Source: Streptomyces roseirectus
GTDB taxonomy: Bacteria > Actinomycetota > Actinomycetes > Streptomycetales > Streptomycetaceae
Assembly: GCF_014489635.1 (NCBI RefSeq)
Contig: NZ_CP060828.1
Location: 8,668,001-8,732,000, forward strand
DNA: 64,000 bases
Direction: 5' to 3'
Part shown: positions 16,501-24,106 of the stretch, piece by piece
How positions within the stretch are numbered: the first letter of the stretch is position 1
Layout of the letters: the number at the start of each line of letters is the position of its first letter
Position numbers and translations under genes: made by a program
Notes under the pieces: model-generated
The model's database searches: none
Seen by the model: the letters and a program-made list of their open reading frames with translations, nothing else
Told to the model about the DNA's origin: nothing

Positions 16501-17777
16501 TAGGAGACGTCCTTGCCGGTGTAGATCGGGTTCATGTCCCGCGTCTGCGGCGAGGCGAGGCGCCCCTCGGCCTCCAACTCGGCGCGGACGGCGGCGAAGA
16601 AGTCGCGCGGGATGCCGCTGACGAACCTCGGCCAGACGTAACGGGCGTTCCAGTCCCGGTGGATGCCCATCACCCAGCGGCACGGCGGCGCGTAGTCACC
16701 GCCGACCGGCAGCATCACGTTCTTCGTCAGCGCGACCTTCTTCAGCCCCGTGAAGAGCTTGAGGGCCGCCTGCTCGGCCTCGGGGAGCGTGGGCGCGTTG
16801 TCGATGGCCCAGCCGGCGCCGTAGTGGTTGACCATGTACGCCGTGAGCAGCCCGCGCCCCGAGGGCGCGATCCAGTTGAACTCCGCCTGGAACTGCATCC
16901 GTTCGGGGTCGCGCGGCTCCTCCCCGAACACCGACAGCGTCGGCCCCCACTGGTGGAAGGGGCCGCGCGCCCAGGAGCTGGTGGAGATGTCCGCGTCCGC
17001 CATCAGACCGGGGAACTGCGGATCGTGCCCGAACGCGTCCAACTGCCAGGCCGTGTCCGGGTCCGCGCCCATGATCCCGCGCTGGAAACCGTCCCCGTAC
17101 AGCGCGTTGCGGACGGTCGCCTCGGCGCCGGTGAGGTTGGTGTTGGGCTCGTTGTAGGTGCCGCCCATGATCTCGATCCGCCCGGTGCGGATCAACTCCC
17201 GCAGGAACGCCCGCTCTTCGGGGAAGGAGTCCCAGTACGGCTTGAGGTAGTCGACCTCCGCGAGCACGAACGTGTACGCCGGGTCGCGCCGCGCGAGGTC
17301 GCAGTGGGCGCGCACGAGACTCATCCCGGACTGGCCGCGCGAGTCGAAGGTACGGGCGGGCAGCCCGCTGCTCGCGGGGTCGTCGGCGACGTCCCAGGTC
17401 TCGGTGTAGGCGGCCTGCGTGTTCCACCACACGGGGTCGTAGTGGAAGTGGCTGACCATGAACATCGTCCAGCCGGGCTCGGCGGCGGTGAACTCGGCGG
17501 TGAGGTCGGCCCGCCGCTCCTCGTCCCGCGCGGTGACGGTGATCTCGCTGGTGTCGCCGGGCGCGAGGCCGTCGGCCGTCACGGATATCTCGGCGCGGAC
17601 GGTGCCGTCCTCGCCGACGGTGGCGAGGACGTCCTCGACCGCGCGGACGCCGGGGCCCGTCAGCGTCAGGCGGACCTGACGGCCGGGTTCGTGACCGATC
17701 TCGACGGCCACCACCTGGTGCGGATGCTCGGCGGTGCCGGTGAACAGCTCGGTCGACTCGACGGAGATGACACGCAT
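13503..17777 (-). CDS. GH38 alpha-mannosidase, large form with C-terminal NEW1-type domain
   Basis: A 1424-residue zinc-dependent retaining alpha-mannosidase. An N-terminal beta domain (1-100) precedes the catalytic barrel. Zinc ligands are in SHFHYDPVWW (His110, His112, Asp114) and the nucleophile is Asp247 in QLDAFGHDPQFP. The active-site His motif GAHHDAITGSESDQVY follows near residue 475. Long beta-sandwich domains come next, ending with NPCBM-associated NEW1-like repeats (TTLRVSSELTDAA, VPVQLRNTTRG). The family is usually about 1000 residues, so the extra C-terminus is notable and may bind glycan. No signal peptide is visible, so it is probably cytoplasmic. The ATG at 17777 follows TAGGAG. 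A perfect inverted-repeat operator lies 48 bp upstream. It probably removes mannose from imported N-glycan fragments. Confidence 0.93.
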   Translation of the reverse strand: MRVISVESTELFTGTAEHPHQVVAVEIGHEPGRQVRLTLTGPGVRAVEDVLATVGEDGTVRAEISVTADGLAPGDTSEITVTARDEERRADLTAEFTAAEPGWTMFMVSHFHYDPVWWNTQAAYTETWDVADDPASSGLPARTFDSRGQSGMSLVRAHCDLARRDPAYTFVLAEVDYLKPYWDSFPEERAFLRELIRTGRIEIMGGTYNEPNTNLTGAEATVRNALYGDGFQRGIMGADPDTAWQLDAFGHDPQFPGLMADADISTSSWARGPFHQWGPTLSVFGEEPRDPERMQFQAEFNWIAPSGRGLLTAYMVNHYGAGWAIDNAPTLPEAEQAALKLFTGLKKVALTKNVMLPVGGDYAPPCRWVMGIHRDWNARYVWPRFVSGIPRDFFAAVRAELEAEGRLASPQTRDMNPIYTGKDVSYIDTKQAQRYGESLLSDAESWATLASLVTGHPYPDAALDKAWRQLIYGAHHDAITGSESDQVYVDLLTGWRELYDLARSVHADATDALAARVASLPGGAPDLVVFNSATWTRRDVLTVPDPGLVPLDVTGLPLPAVRENGELTVVVPDVPGMGLKALSLAEGSAPEWTPQPGTATIRNAFYEVTVDPARGGGVCNLRALGEDGRELLRAGEIGNELVVQEEFARHPRFGEGPWHLTPTGVTAARSGDVPADIDVHTSPAGSRITVRGDLGLFRYTQRITLWAGVDRVDVSTTLDGYDGADRLIRVRWPSDVRGGLPVHEVADAVIGRGFGFVEVDSERFPWTLDNPVNTWFALGSTARVAVHDTSGALLGERAVGVAELIYPDWGSAGELGTPLAAALVRAGVTATSTIAGGQRYGDLEVDSNLPDVRIAVGGPERNALVAEALGWDPAAARELRRQLAEDGLASVWVAPRASLREEWVPGADLRDLERLPLLVVAGVDAEQDAKAVDALIADLEDAVVRAVAAGGGEALPPGDAWDGRGFAVLNRGTPGCVVTPSGDLYMSLMRSCTGWPSGIWVDPPRRTAPDGSGFQLQHWSHTFDHAVVAGAGDWRAQRLPQAGHAFNRPLTGRVRGGDEVVAGLPRSATLFAVEPEGRVLLDALKPAGSPLARGGSVAVDPVRGVVVRVHEVEGRGVRARITGPVEWASAARADVLERMREELETDWGVGVGLGGFEVGTVTAVPVGGILAPACASAAPVDADEPAQPVYTRYWLHNSGPAPRGNLPVALYLSPTALTASGPVTTTLRVSSELTDAAVSGTVRVKVPDGWSAEPAVVPYDLAPAGFSLTDVTVVPPPDAAPGRHWLTARLVHAGQTYEDVIALDVPGTAAPGEPDGRTGPTLLTSLGTERVLLRRGERTTVPVQLRNTTRGTVNGQLWALSAWGTWTGVSPGLQGFTVPAGQSVDCAIEVDAGAVPPGSYWLMAKVGWHGCVAYTEAVVVEVTE

Positions 17778-17824
17778 GGGGCTCCTACGGGAGGTCGAGG
17801 GAGCCTCATAGTGGCACCGCGTGC

Positions 17825-17839
17825 TGGTTCAATCAACCA
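17825..17839 (-). promoter_or_regulatory. Perfect 15-bp palindromic operator of the GH38 operon
   Basis: Forward TGGTTCAATCAACCA has perfect five-base arms (TGGTT and AACCA) around CAATC. The same central pentamer, read as GATTG, is found in the GH84 site. It lies 48 bp upstream of the mannosidase start and 36 bp past the end of the RpiR gene. A further half-site, TGGTTCA, lies near 17857. Confidence 0.6.
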
Positions 17840-17874
17840 TCGCTTTTCACCTTCAGTGGTTCATCCATGCATGA

Positions 17875-18759
17875 TCAGCGTCCGCGCCGCGCCTTCACCG
17901 CGTGCTGCGGGCCGATGTGGTCGGTCAGCGCGAGCGAGGCGCTGGCCCGCTGGTAGGAGAGCTGCGCGACCCGCACGTACAGACAGTCCACGAGCATCAG
18001 AACCGAGTGCCGGCCCCCGATCGACCCGGTCCGGAAACTCGTCTCCGAGGTCGCCGAGATCAGCCGGACGTCGGCGGCGCGGGCCAGCGGGGAGCGGGGG
18101 TCGGTGGTCAGCGCGATCGTCGTCGCGCCCCGCTCCCTGGCCATCTCGAACGGCTCCAGCGTCTCCCGCGTCGACCCCGAGTGCGAGATGCCGATCGCCA
18201 CGTCCGCCGGGGTCAGCAGCGCCGCCGAGGTCGCCGCGCCGTGCACCTCCGTCCAGCCGCGCACCGCGCAGCCGATCCGGAACAGCCGCGTCTCCGTCTC
18301 CTGCGCGACCGCGCCGCTCCCGCCGACCCCGTACACGTCGATCCGGCGGGCCCGCGCCAGCGCCTGCGCCGCGCGCTCCAGGGCGTCGAGGTCGATCCGG
18401 TCCACGGTCTGCTGGATCGCCCTCAGGTCCGCGCTGCCGACGACCTGGACGACCCGCTCCAGGCTGTCGTCCGGCGAGATGTCCGGGCCGATCTCGGCCG
18501 TCCCCCAGTCCGACGCCTCGCCCCGGCCGCGCTCCTGCGCCAGCTCGATCAGCAGGTGCTGGTAGGAGTCCAGGCCGATCGCCCGGCAGAAGCGGGTCAC
18601 CGTCGCCTGCGAGGTGCCGGTGCGGCGGCCCAGCTCGGCCGCCGAACAGTGGGTGACGGCCGCCGGGTCCTCCAGGATCAGCTCCCCGACCTTCCTCAGG
18701 GAGCCGGCCAGCCTCGGCAACTCGGTGCGGATCAGTGTGGTGACGTCGGTCGTGGGCAT
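17875..18759 (-). CDS. RpiR/MurR-family transcriptional regulator (HTH-SIS)
   Basis: A 294-residue regulator. Residues 1-77 form the RpiR helix-turn-helix (AAELGRRTGTSQATVTRFCRAIG). Residues 120-260 form a SIS domain with the phosphosugar-binding pattern (IDVYGVGGSGAVAQE, AIGISHSGSTRETLE). Such proteins sense sugar phosphates and repress or activate catabolic genes. I start it at the ATG at 18759, which encodes MPTTDVTT. It has no good ribosome site, so it may be leaderless; a longer frame to 18894 runs through the intergenic operator. It sits between the GH38 operon and the divergent SIS-domain gene and is the obvious candidate to bind the repeated operator in this locus. The effector may be GlcNAc-6-phosphate or mannose-6-phosphate (inference). 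Confidence 0.92.
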   Translation of the reverse strand: MPTTDVTTLIRTELPRLAGSLRKVGELILEDPAAVTHCSAAELGRRTGTSQATVTRFCRAIGLDSYQHLLIELAQERGRGEASDWGTAEIGPDISPDDSLERVVQVVGSADLRAIQQTVDRIDLDALERAAQALARARRIDVYGVGGSGAVAQETETRLFRIGCAVRGWTEVHGAATSAALLTPADVAIGISHSGSTRETLEPFEMARERGATTIALTTDPRSPLARAADVRLISATSETSFRTGSIGGRHSVLMLVDCLYVRVAQLSYQRASASLALTDHIGPQHAVKARRGR

Positions 18760-18844
18760 GGGAAGAAGGTACCAGCCACCGACTGACCGGTCTGATGAAT
18801 ACCAGGACCGAGCGGGCGTCTCATTGCCCGTGAGCCGGTGGGTG

Positions 18845-18859
18845 TGATTTATTGATTCA
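18845..18859 (+). promoter_or_regulatory. 15-bp operator between the RpiR and SIS genes
   Basis: TGATTTATTGATTCA matches the GH84 operator TGAATGATTGATTCA at 13 of 15 bases. It lies 53 bp upstream of the SIS gene and 86 bp upstream of the divergent regulator gene, so it could serve both, including autoregulation. Confidence 0.5.
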
Positions 18860-18911
18860 CCTGTTTGGTAGAGCAGGGTGGTTTGAGCCATCAACAGTGG
18901 GGAGTGCCCAG

Positions 18912-19688
18912 GTGACCGTCGAGCCCGCCAACGAGTCCGTGAACGCGGAACGCTTCGCCCGGGAGGGGCTCGACGTCCTCTCCCGCCTCGTCGAGACGTC
19001 CGGACCCGACGTGTCCCGGGCCGCCGCCCTCATCGCCGACTGCGTCCGCGGCGACGGGGTGATCCAGGCGTTCGGCACCGGCCACTCCCAGGCGCTCGTC
19101 CTCGAACTCGCGGGCCGCGCGGGCGGGTTCGTACCCACCAACCGCCTCCAGGTCCCCGACCTCGTGCTCTTCGGCGGCGACGCGCCCAGCGCCCTCGACG
19201 ACCCGCTCCTGGAGCGCGAGCCCGGCGTCGCCGCCCGGCTCTACGACCTCGCCGCCCCCCGGCCGCAGGACCTCTTCGTCGTCATCTCCAACTCCGGCGT
19301 CAACAACGTCATCGTCGAGATGGCCATCCAGGCCAAGGAGAACGGCCACAAACTGCTCGCCATCACCTCGCTCGCCCACACCCGGGCCGTGCCGGCCAAG
19401 CACCCGAGCGGGAAGAAGCTCGCGGACCTCGCGGACGTCGTGCTGGACAACGCGGCGCCCCCCGGGGACGCGCTGCTGCCGCTGCCCGAGGGCGGGGCGG
19501 TGTGCGCGCTGTCCACGCTGACCGGGGTGATGCTGGTGCAGATGGCCGTGGCGGAGGCGGCGGGACAGCTCATCGCCTCGGGCGACCGGCCGCCGGTGTA
19601 CGTGTCGGCGAACGTGCCGGGGGGCTTCGAGGGGAACCTGGAGCTGGAGAAGCGGTACGCGGGACGGATCCGGCGCACGGCCAGCTGA
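18912..19688 (+). CDS. SIS-domain sugar-phosphate protein (UPF0309 family)
   Basis: A 258-residue protein of the SIS_2 type. The fold is recognised from VIQAFGTGHSQALVLELAGRAGG near residue 50 and LFVVISNSGVNNVIVEMA near 120, the two phosphosugar loops. S. coelicolor has a close counterpart in this family (SCO4393, UPF0309), recognised from memory. The reaction has not been firmly assigned. An isomerase or a sugar-phosphate-binding role is expected. The GTG at 18912 lies eight bases after GGGGAG. It is divergent from the RpiR gene and ends at a strong terminator. It may act on GlcNAc-6-phosphate or a related amino-sugar phosphate produced by the kinase at 5528. Confidence 0.9.
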   Translation: MTVEPANESVNAERFAREGLDVLSRLVETSGPDVSRAAALIADCVRGDGVIQAFGTGHSQALVLELAGRAGGFVPTNRLQVPDLVLFGGDAPSALDDPLLEREPGVAARLYDLAAPRPQDLFVVISNSGVNNVIVEMAIQAKENGHKLLAITSLAHTRAVPAKHPSGKKLADLADVVLDNAAPPGDALLPLPEGGAVCALSTLTGVMLVQMAVAEAAGQLIASGDRPPVYVSANVPGGFEGNLELEKRYAGRIRRTAS

Positions 19689-19701
19689 GCTCCTCGGCAT
19701 C

Positions 19702-19738
19702 GGGGGTTGCCCTTCTCAGTGGAGAAGGGCAACCCCCT
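19702..19738 (+). terminator. Strong bidirectional terminator between SIS and GH84 genes
   Basis: Sixteen bases, GGGGGTTGCCCTTCTC, pair perfectly with the following arm around the loop AGTG, and TTT follows. It lies 13 bp past the SIS stop and 12 bp before the convergent GH84 stop, so it serves both genes. Confidence 0.9.
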
Positions 19739-19749
19739 TTGTGTTCCGC

Positions 19750-22700
19750 CTACTTCACCGGCACCCCCGTCACCGTCGCCGCCAGCGGGTACGCGCCCGT
19801 CGGCAGCGGCGTGCCCGGCCTGCCGGTCCCCGTGTCCACCGGGACGAGCCGGTTCGCGTCGGACGTCGTCACGTAGACCGTGGCGCCGTTCCAGTCCGGG
19901 GCCACGTCGAAGGCCGAACGGCCCACCGTCACCGGGGTTCCCGGCGCGCCGGTCACCGTGTTCAGCGGGGTGACCGTGTCGCCCGTACTGGCGCTGACCC
20001 ACAGGGTGCGGCCGTCGGGGGACAGTGCCAGGCCGTACGCCTGGCCGGTGACCAGGAACGTCGGACGGGTCTCCTTGGTCGCCGTGTCGATCGGCGTGAT
20101 CGTCGAGCCGCCCGAGTTGGAGACGTAGACCGTCCTGCCGTCAGGGCTCGCCACGACGTTGAAGGGGCGCGGGCCGACGGCGATCGCCTTGCCCGCCGTA
20201 CGCGTCGCGAGGTCGACCGGCGTCACCGTGTTGTCCTGGATGTTCGGGACGTACAGGGTGGCGCCGTCCGGGGTGATCGCCAGGTTCTCGGGACGCCTGC
20301 CCACCTTGACCGGCGTGCCGGGTTCGAGCGTCGCCGTGTCGACCGGCTGGACCGTGCCGTCCGTGTAGTTGGCGACCCAGAGGGTCTTGCCGTCCGGCGT
20401 CAGGGCGAGGCCCGCCGGGACCTTGCCGACCGGGACCGTCGCGGTGACCGTGCCCGACGCGACGTCGATGACGCTGACGGTGTCGGCGCCCTGGTTCGCC
20501 GCGTAGGCCGTGCGGCCGTCCGCGCTCGCGATCACCTCGCCGGGGTTGGCGCCGGTCTTGATCTCGGTGCCGGCTCCGGTGGCGAGGTCGATCGAACTGA
20601 CCGACGCGCCGCTGAAGTTGGCGGTCAGGGCACGGAACGTGCCGGTGCCGTCGGTGACTTGGACGGGGAGAGCGCGGGGGAGGGCGCCGTCGACGGTCAC
20701 CGCGCGGACGCCGGGCTTCGCGGTCGCGTCGGCCTTGAGGGTGATCGTCGCCGCGCCGGTGCCGGTGGACGGGGTCGCGGTGAGGCCGGGCGGGGTGGTC
20801 AACTGCCAGCGGGGGGAGGCGGTTTCGGAGAAGGTGAGGCGGACCGTGGCCTCCTCGCCGGGTTTCAGGGTGAGGGACGTGGGGGTGAAGGCGGCGTCGG
20901 GGCCGGGGGCGGGGGCGTTCTCCAGCATGGTGCGGTAGAGGAACTGGTCCATGACGCCGGGGGAGACCTGCTGGGGGACGGCGTCGAGGGCCTTGCGTTC
21001 CGACTGGAGGCGGTTCCAGAGGCGGGTCACGGCGTCGGTGTCGCCGTCCCGGTGCGCCAACAGGAGGTCCACGGCGGTCAGTCCGGCCGTCCCGTAGGCG
21101 CCCAGCTTGTCGAGCCAGCGTGAACTCTCGGCCAGGAAACCGGGGTTGGCGAGATGGGCGCGCAACTGGGCCGGGGTGGCGGCCATGTCCGTGAAGTAGG
21201 CGCGCAGGGCGGCGGTGGCCTGTTCGCCGTACCCGTCGCGGAAGTCGGCGATCAGCTTCGTCAGCGTGGGGGACTCGGTGGCGTCCAGGGCGGAGGAGTA
21301 GCTGTTCTCCGCGAAGATCCGCAGCCAGTGCTCGGCCGCAGGACCCGCGAGGTCCCGTACGGAGGCGAGGAACGCCTTGCGGGGGTCGTAGGCGTGCGGG
21401 TTCCACAGGTAGGCGGCCGACGTGAACAACGCCAGCTTGCTCGCCTCCGCCTGCACCATCGGGTTCGCGGTGACCCCGACGGCCGCCGTCGCCACACCGG
21501 GCTCACGGCCGGTGTACGGGCCGAGCAGGAGACGGGTGGTGACGTAGTCGTTCACCGGATAGTTGTCCCAGACGAGGACCGGGTGCCCGTACACCTGCCG
21601 GGCCTGCTCGACCTGGGCGGTGGTGATGACCGGCGGGATCGTCGCGGTGCCGGTCCACTCGACGACGACGTCCTCGCCCAGGTGCTCACGCAGCGCCGTC
21701 TTGTACGGGCTGTCGGCGAGGTCGGAGTACTCGGTGGGGACCATCTCCAGCGGGCCGAGCCCCGGGCGGCCCTCGCTGAACGCCGCCCACGCCTCGTTCA
21801 GCAGGTACGACTGGGCCGTCCCCGCCGCGCCGCCGCCCGTGCCGAACCGCGCCTCGTCGGCCGCGCAGTTCCACTTCGTGTAGCTGATGTCGTCCAGCGG
21901 GATCGCGAAGGAACGGACGCCGATGTCGTACAGCGAGGCGAACTTCCGCACCAGGGCGGCGATGTCGTCCGGCGAGGAGTAGCAGACCGACAGGCCCGGG
22001 GAGAGGGCGTAGGTGAAACGGACGTGGTTCTCGCCCGCGCGGTCGACCAGTTCCTTCAGTCGGGCGAGCGCGGCGGGCGGGTACTCGTCGCGCCACCGCG
22101 CCCTCAAGTAGGCGTCGTCCTTGGGGGAGTAGACGTACACGTTCTGCTTCGTGCGGCCGTAGAAGTCGAGTTGGGCCAGGCGCGCCGCGTGCGACCACGG
22201 GGTGCCGTAGAACCCCTCGATCACACCCCGCAGCCGGGCCGCCGGCCAGTCCCGGACCGTGACGTCCGGCAGCCGGTTGTCGGCCAGGAGCTGACGCAGG
22301 GTCTGGGCGGCGTAGAACGTGCCGGCCGGGCCCGCGCCGGAGAGGGCGAGGGTGCCGCGCGCGGCGGCCAGGACGTACCCCTCCGCCGGCAGGCCGTCCG
22401 GCGCCGGGGCGTGCAGGCGGCGCAGGGCGCGCGCCGTGTCGGGGTTCTCGGCGGGGCCGCCCACGTACACGGTCAGCGCGGCGGGCGGGGGCCTGTGGCC
22501 CGCCGTGACGGTGACGATGTCCTCGGCGCCGGCCTCGCGCAGCGCCGTCTCCACGGCCCGGCGCGCCGCGGGGTCCGTCGCCTCGCCGACGACCTCGACG
22601 ACCCGGTCCGGGACGGGGCGGGAGCCCTTGCCCGGCGTGATCTGCCGGGGGGTGGGCCAGACCTGGGGGAGGGGGGTGGCCGCCGGGGCGGCGGAGGTGG

Positions 22701-22785
22701 GGGGAGCGGTGGGAAAGGTCAGCCCGAGGGCCAGCAGCAGAGCCAGGGGGAGCCGTCTGCGCAGCGCATGGGTGAATGAATCCAT
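19750..22785 (-). CDS. Secreted GH84 beta-N-acetylglucosaminidase fused to a YVTN beta-propeller
   Basis: A 1011-residue extracellular enzyme. The signal peptide (RRRLPLALLLALGLTF) ends near TSAAPAA. A GH20-type N-terminal domain (about 35-180) precedes the GH84 barrel, which opens with GVIEGFYGTPW near residue 188. The catalytic Asp pair is in PLDDISYTKW (298-299), as expected for substrate-assisted cleavage of GlcNAc. A helical bundle follows, then an Ig-like piece (TPTSLTLKPGEEATVRL). From about residue 690 come seven YVTN-type repeats, each with a SPDGRTVYVSNSG-like sequence, forming a beta-propeller. I start at the second ATG (22785), because the first lies inside the operator palindrome. 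It probably removes O-linked or terminal GlcNAc outside the cell. Confidence 0.93.
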   Translation of the reverse strand: MDSFTHALRRRLPLALLLALGLTFPTAPPTSAAPAATPLPQVWPTPRQITPGKGSRPVPDRVVEVVGEATDPAARRAVETALREAGAEDIVTVTAGHRPPPAALTVYVGGPAENPDTARALRRLHAPAPDGLPAEGYVLAAARGTLALSGAGPAGTFYAAQTLRQLLADNRLPDVTVRDWPAARLRGVIEGFYGTPWSHAARLAQLDFYGRTKQNVYVYSPKDDAYLRARWRDEYPPAALARLKELVDRAGENHVRFTYALSPGLSVCYSSPDDIAALVRKFASLYDIGVRSFAIPLDDISYTKWNCAADEARFGTGGGAAGTAQSYLLNEAWAAFSEGRPGLGPLEMVPTEYSDLADSPYKTALREHLGEDVVVEWTGTATIPPVITTAQVEQARQVYGHPVLVWDNYPVNDYVTTRLLLGPYTGREPGVATAAVGVTANPMVQAEASKLALFTSAAYLWNPHAYDPRKAFLASVRDLAGPAAEHWLRIFAENSYSSALDATESPTLTKLIADFRDGYGEQATAALRAYFTDMAATPAQLRAHLANPGFLAESSRWLDKLGAYGTAGLTAVDLLLAHRDGDTDAVTRLWNRLQSERKALDAVPQQVSPGVMDQFLYRTMLENAPAPGPDAAFTPTSLTLKPGEEATVRLTFSETASPRWQLTTPPGLTATPSTGTGAATITLKADATAKPGVRAVTVDGALPRALPVQVTDGTGTFRALTANFSGASVSSIDLATGAGTEIKTGANPGEVIASADGRTAYAANQGADTVSVIDVASGTVTATVPVGKVPAGLALTPDGKTLWVANYTDGTVQPVDTATLEPGTPVKVGRRPENLAITPDGATLYVPNIQDNTVTPVDLATRTAGKAIAVGPRPFNVVASPDGRTVYVSNSGGSTITPIDTATKETRPTFLVTGQAYGLALSPDGRTLWVSASTGDTVTPLNTVTGAPGTPVTVGRSAFDVAPDWNGATVYVTTSDANRLVPVDTGTGRPGTPLPTGAYPLAATVTGVPVK

Positions 22786-22804
22786 CGGCGCATGGTAGTG
22801 ACGT

Positions 22805-22819
22805 TGAATCAATCATTCA
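22805..22819 (-). promoter_or_regulatory. 15-bp palindromic operator of the GH84 gene
   Basis: On the minus strand this is TGAATGATTGATTCA, with perfect TGAAT/ATTCA arms (six bases if the flanking T and A are included) around GATTG. It lies 20 bp upstream of the ATG at 22785. The central pentamer is identical to that in the GH38 operator. Confidence 0.6.
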
Positions 22820-22878
22820 ATAGCGCCGCGCGGGGTGGGGTGGAATGGCCGGGAACGGGCGGGGCGGCCAGGCGGGCG

Positions 22879-22899
22879 TTACTTGGCGTACGCAAGTAA
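22879..22899. promoter_or_regulatory. Second inverted repeat upstream of GH84
   Basis: TTACTTG and CAAGTAA form a perfect seven-base inverted repeat around GCGTACG. It lies 94 bp upstream of the GH84 start, in an otherwise empty GC-rich stretch (22820-23005). It is unlike the locus operator and may bind a second regulator. Confidence 0.4.
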
Positions 22900-23005
22900 A
22901 GGGTGGGCTGAGCCGCAAGGCCGCCCACGGCCTCCGCGCGGCCGGCCGCCGGAGCTGGAACCCGCGCCGGAAAGGGCCAGGTGAGCGGCGCCGGAAAAAA
23001 GACAG

Positions 23006-23036
23006 CCGGTGCCGGGACGACTCGTCCCGGCACCGG
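23006..23036 (-). terminator. Terminator of the YceI gene
   Basis: CCGGTGCCGGGACGA pairs with TCGTCCCGGCACCGG. On the minus strand a run of six Ts (forward 22995-23000) follows within ten bases, so this is a textbook intrinsic terminator 13 bp past the YceI stop. Confidence 0.88.
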
Positions 23037-23048
23037 TTCAGCCCACGC

Positions 23049-23960
23049 TCACTCCGGAGGGGTGGGCATGTCCGGGGAGCGGTACATCGCCTGGACGTCC
23101 AGCTCCAGCTGCACCGTCGGGCCGACGACCGCGATGCCCCGGGCCAGCATCGAGCGCCAGTTGAGGGTGTAGTCCTCGCGGTGGAGTTCGGCGGTCGCGA
23201 GGGCGGCGCAGCGCAGTTCCTCGCCGTAGCCGCCGTTCACCGTGCCCAGGTACGTCGTGTCGAGGGAGACCGAGCGGCTGACGCCGTGCATCGTCAGGGT
23301 CCCCTGCAACGTCCACTTCGAGCCGCCCCGGTAGGCGAAGCGGGTGCTCTGGAAGTCGATGTACGGGAAGCGCTCGACGTCGAGGAAGTCGGCCGAACGG
23401 AGGTGGTTGTCGCGGGTGTTGTTGCCGGTGTTGATGCTGTCGGCGTGGATGCGCACGCGGACGGCGGTCTCGGCCATGTCGGGGGAGACCCGGATCGCGC
23501 CGTCGAACCGCTCGAACCGGCCGTGGACGTGGGCCATGCCGACGTGCTTGGCGATGAACCGGATCGCGGTGTGCGGCGGGTCGAAGGCCCAGCCGCCGGG
23601 CGGCGGCAGGGGGAGCTGACGGGCCGGCTGGAGCCGGACCACGGCCGGCGAGGCGCTGTGCCCGCCGATGATGTCGACGGTCTCCCGGTGCGGGTTCAGC
23701 CCCTCCGCGACCGCGAGCATGCTGTACCGGCCGGGCGGCAGGACGGCGACGAAGAACCCGTACGGGTCCGTGATGCCGCGCGCCGCCACCTGGTGGGAGT
23801 CGAGCGCGGTGATCGTCACCTCGACGCCGCCCATGGGCTGGTCGACGGGATCCACGATCGTCCAGCCGACCGAGCCCGCGCCCGACGGCAGCGCCAGCCG
23901 CAGCCCGGTGTCGGCGGCCGTGCCTTTGTCCCGTCGGCGCCGGAGCAGTCCGAGGGCCAT
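23049..23960 (-). CDS. YceI-family protein with N-terminal carboxypeptidase-regulatory-like domain
   Basis: A 303-residue protein. Residues 25-110 form a carboxypeptidase-regulatory-like beta sandwich (GWTIVDPVDQPMGGVEVTI, ITDPYGFFVAVLPPGRYSM). Residues 120-295 form a YceI lipocalin-like barrel (FDPPHTAIRFIAKHVGMAHVHGRF, NTRDNHLRSADFLDVERFP). YceI proteins bind long-chain isoprenoids or other lipids, and their role in Streptomyces is poorly defined. No signal peptide is visible. I start it at the ATG at 23960, eight bases after GGAAGG. The longer frame to 24026 lacks a ribosome site. It stands alone with its own terminator. Confidence 0.88.
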   Translation of the reverse strand: MALGLLRRRRDKGTAADTGLRLALPSGAGSVGWTIVDPVDQPMGGVEVTITALDSHQVAARGITDPYGFFVAVLPPGRYSMLAVAEGLNPHRETVDIIGGHSASPAVVRLQPARQLPLPPPGGWAFDPPHTAIRFIAKHVGMAHVHGRFERFDGAIRVSPDMAETAVRVRIHADSINTGNNTRDNHLRSADFLDVERFPYIDFQSTRFAYRGGSKWTLQGTLTMHGVSRSVSLDTTYLGTVNGGYGEELRCAALATAELHREDYTLNWRSMLARGIAVVGPTVQLELDVQAMYRSPDMPTPPE

Positions 23961-24106
23961 GATGTTCACCTTCCTGAGTTCCTGAATATGTCCAGCGGGC
24001 CCGCCGGAAGCCGGATCACGCCACACGCCGTGTCACAAAGGCACCGTGCCCTGTGTCACGCCCCATGCCGCACCCCGGCGTCCGCATACCCGCACCCCGT
24101 GCCCCC

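Noticed and set aside
13746..18656. 1636-residue plus-strand frame opposite the alpha-mannosidase
   Set aside because: A pure shadow of GC-biased codons; the minus strand has all GH38 motifs.
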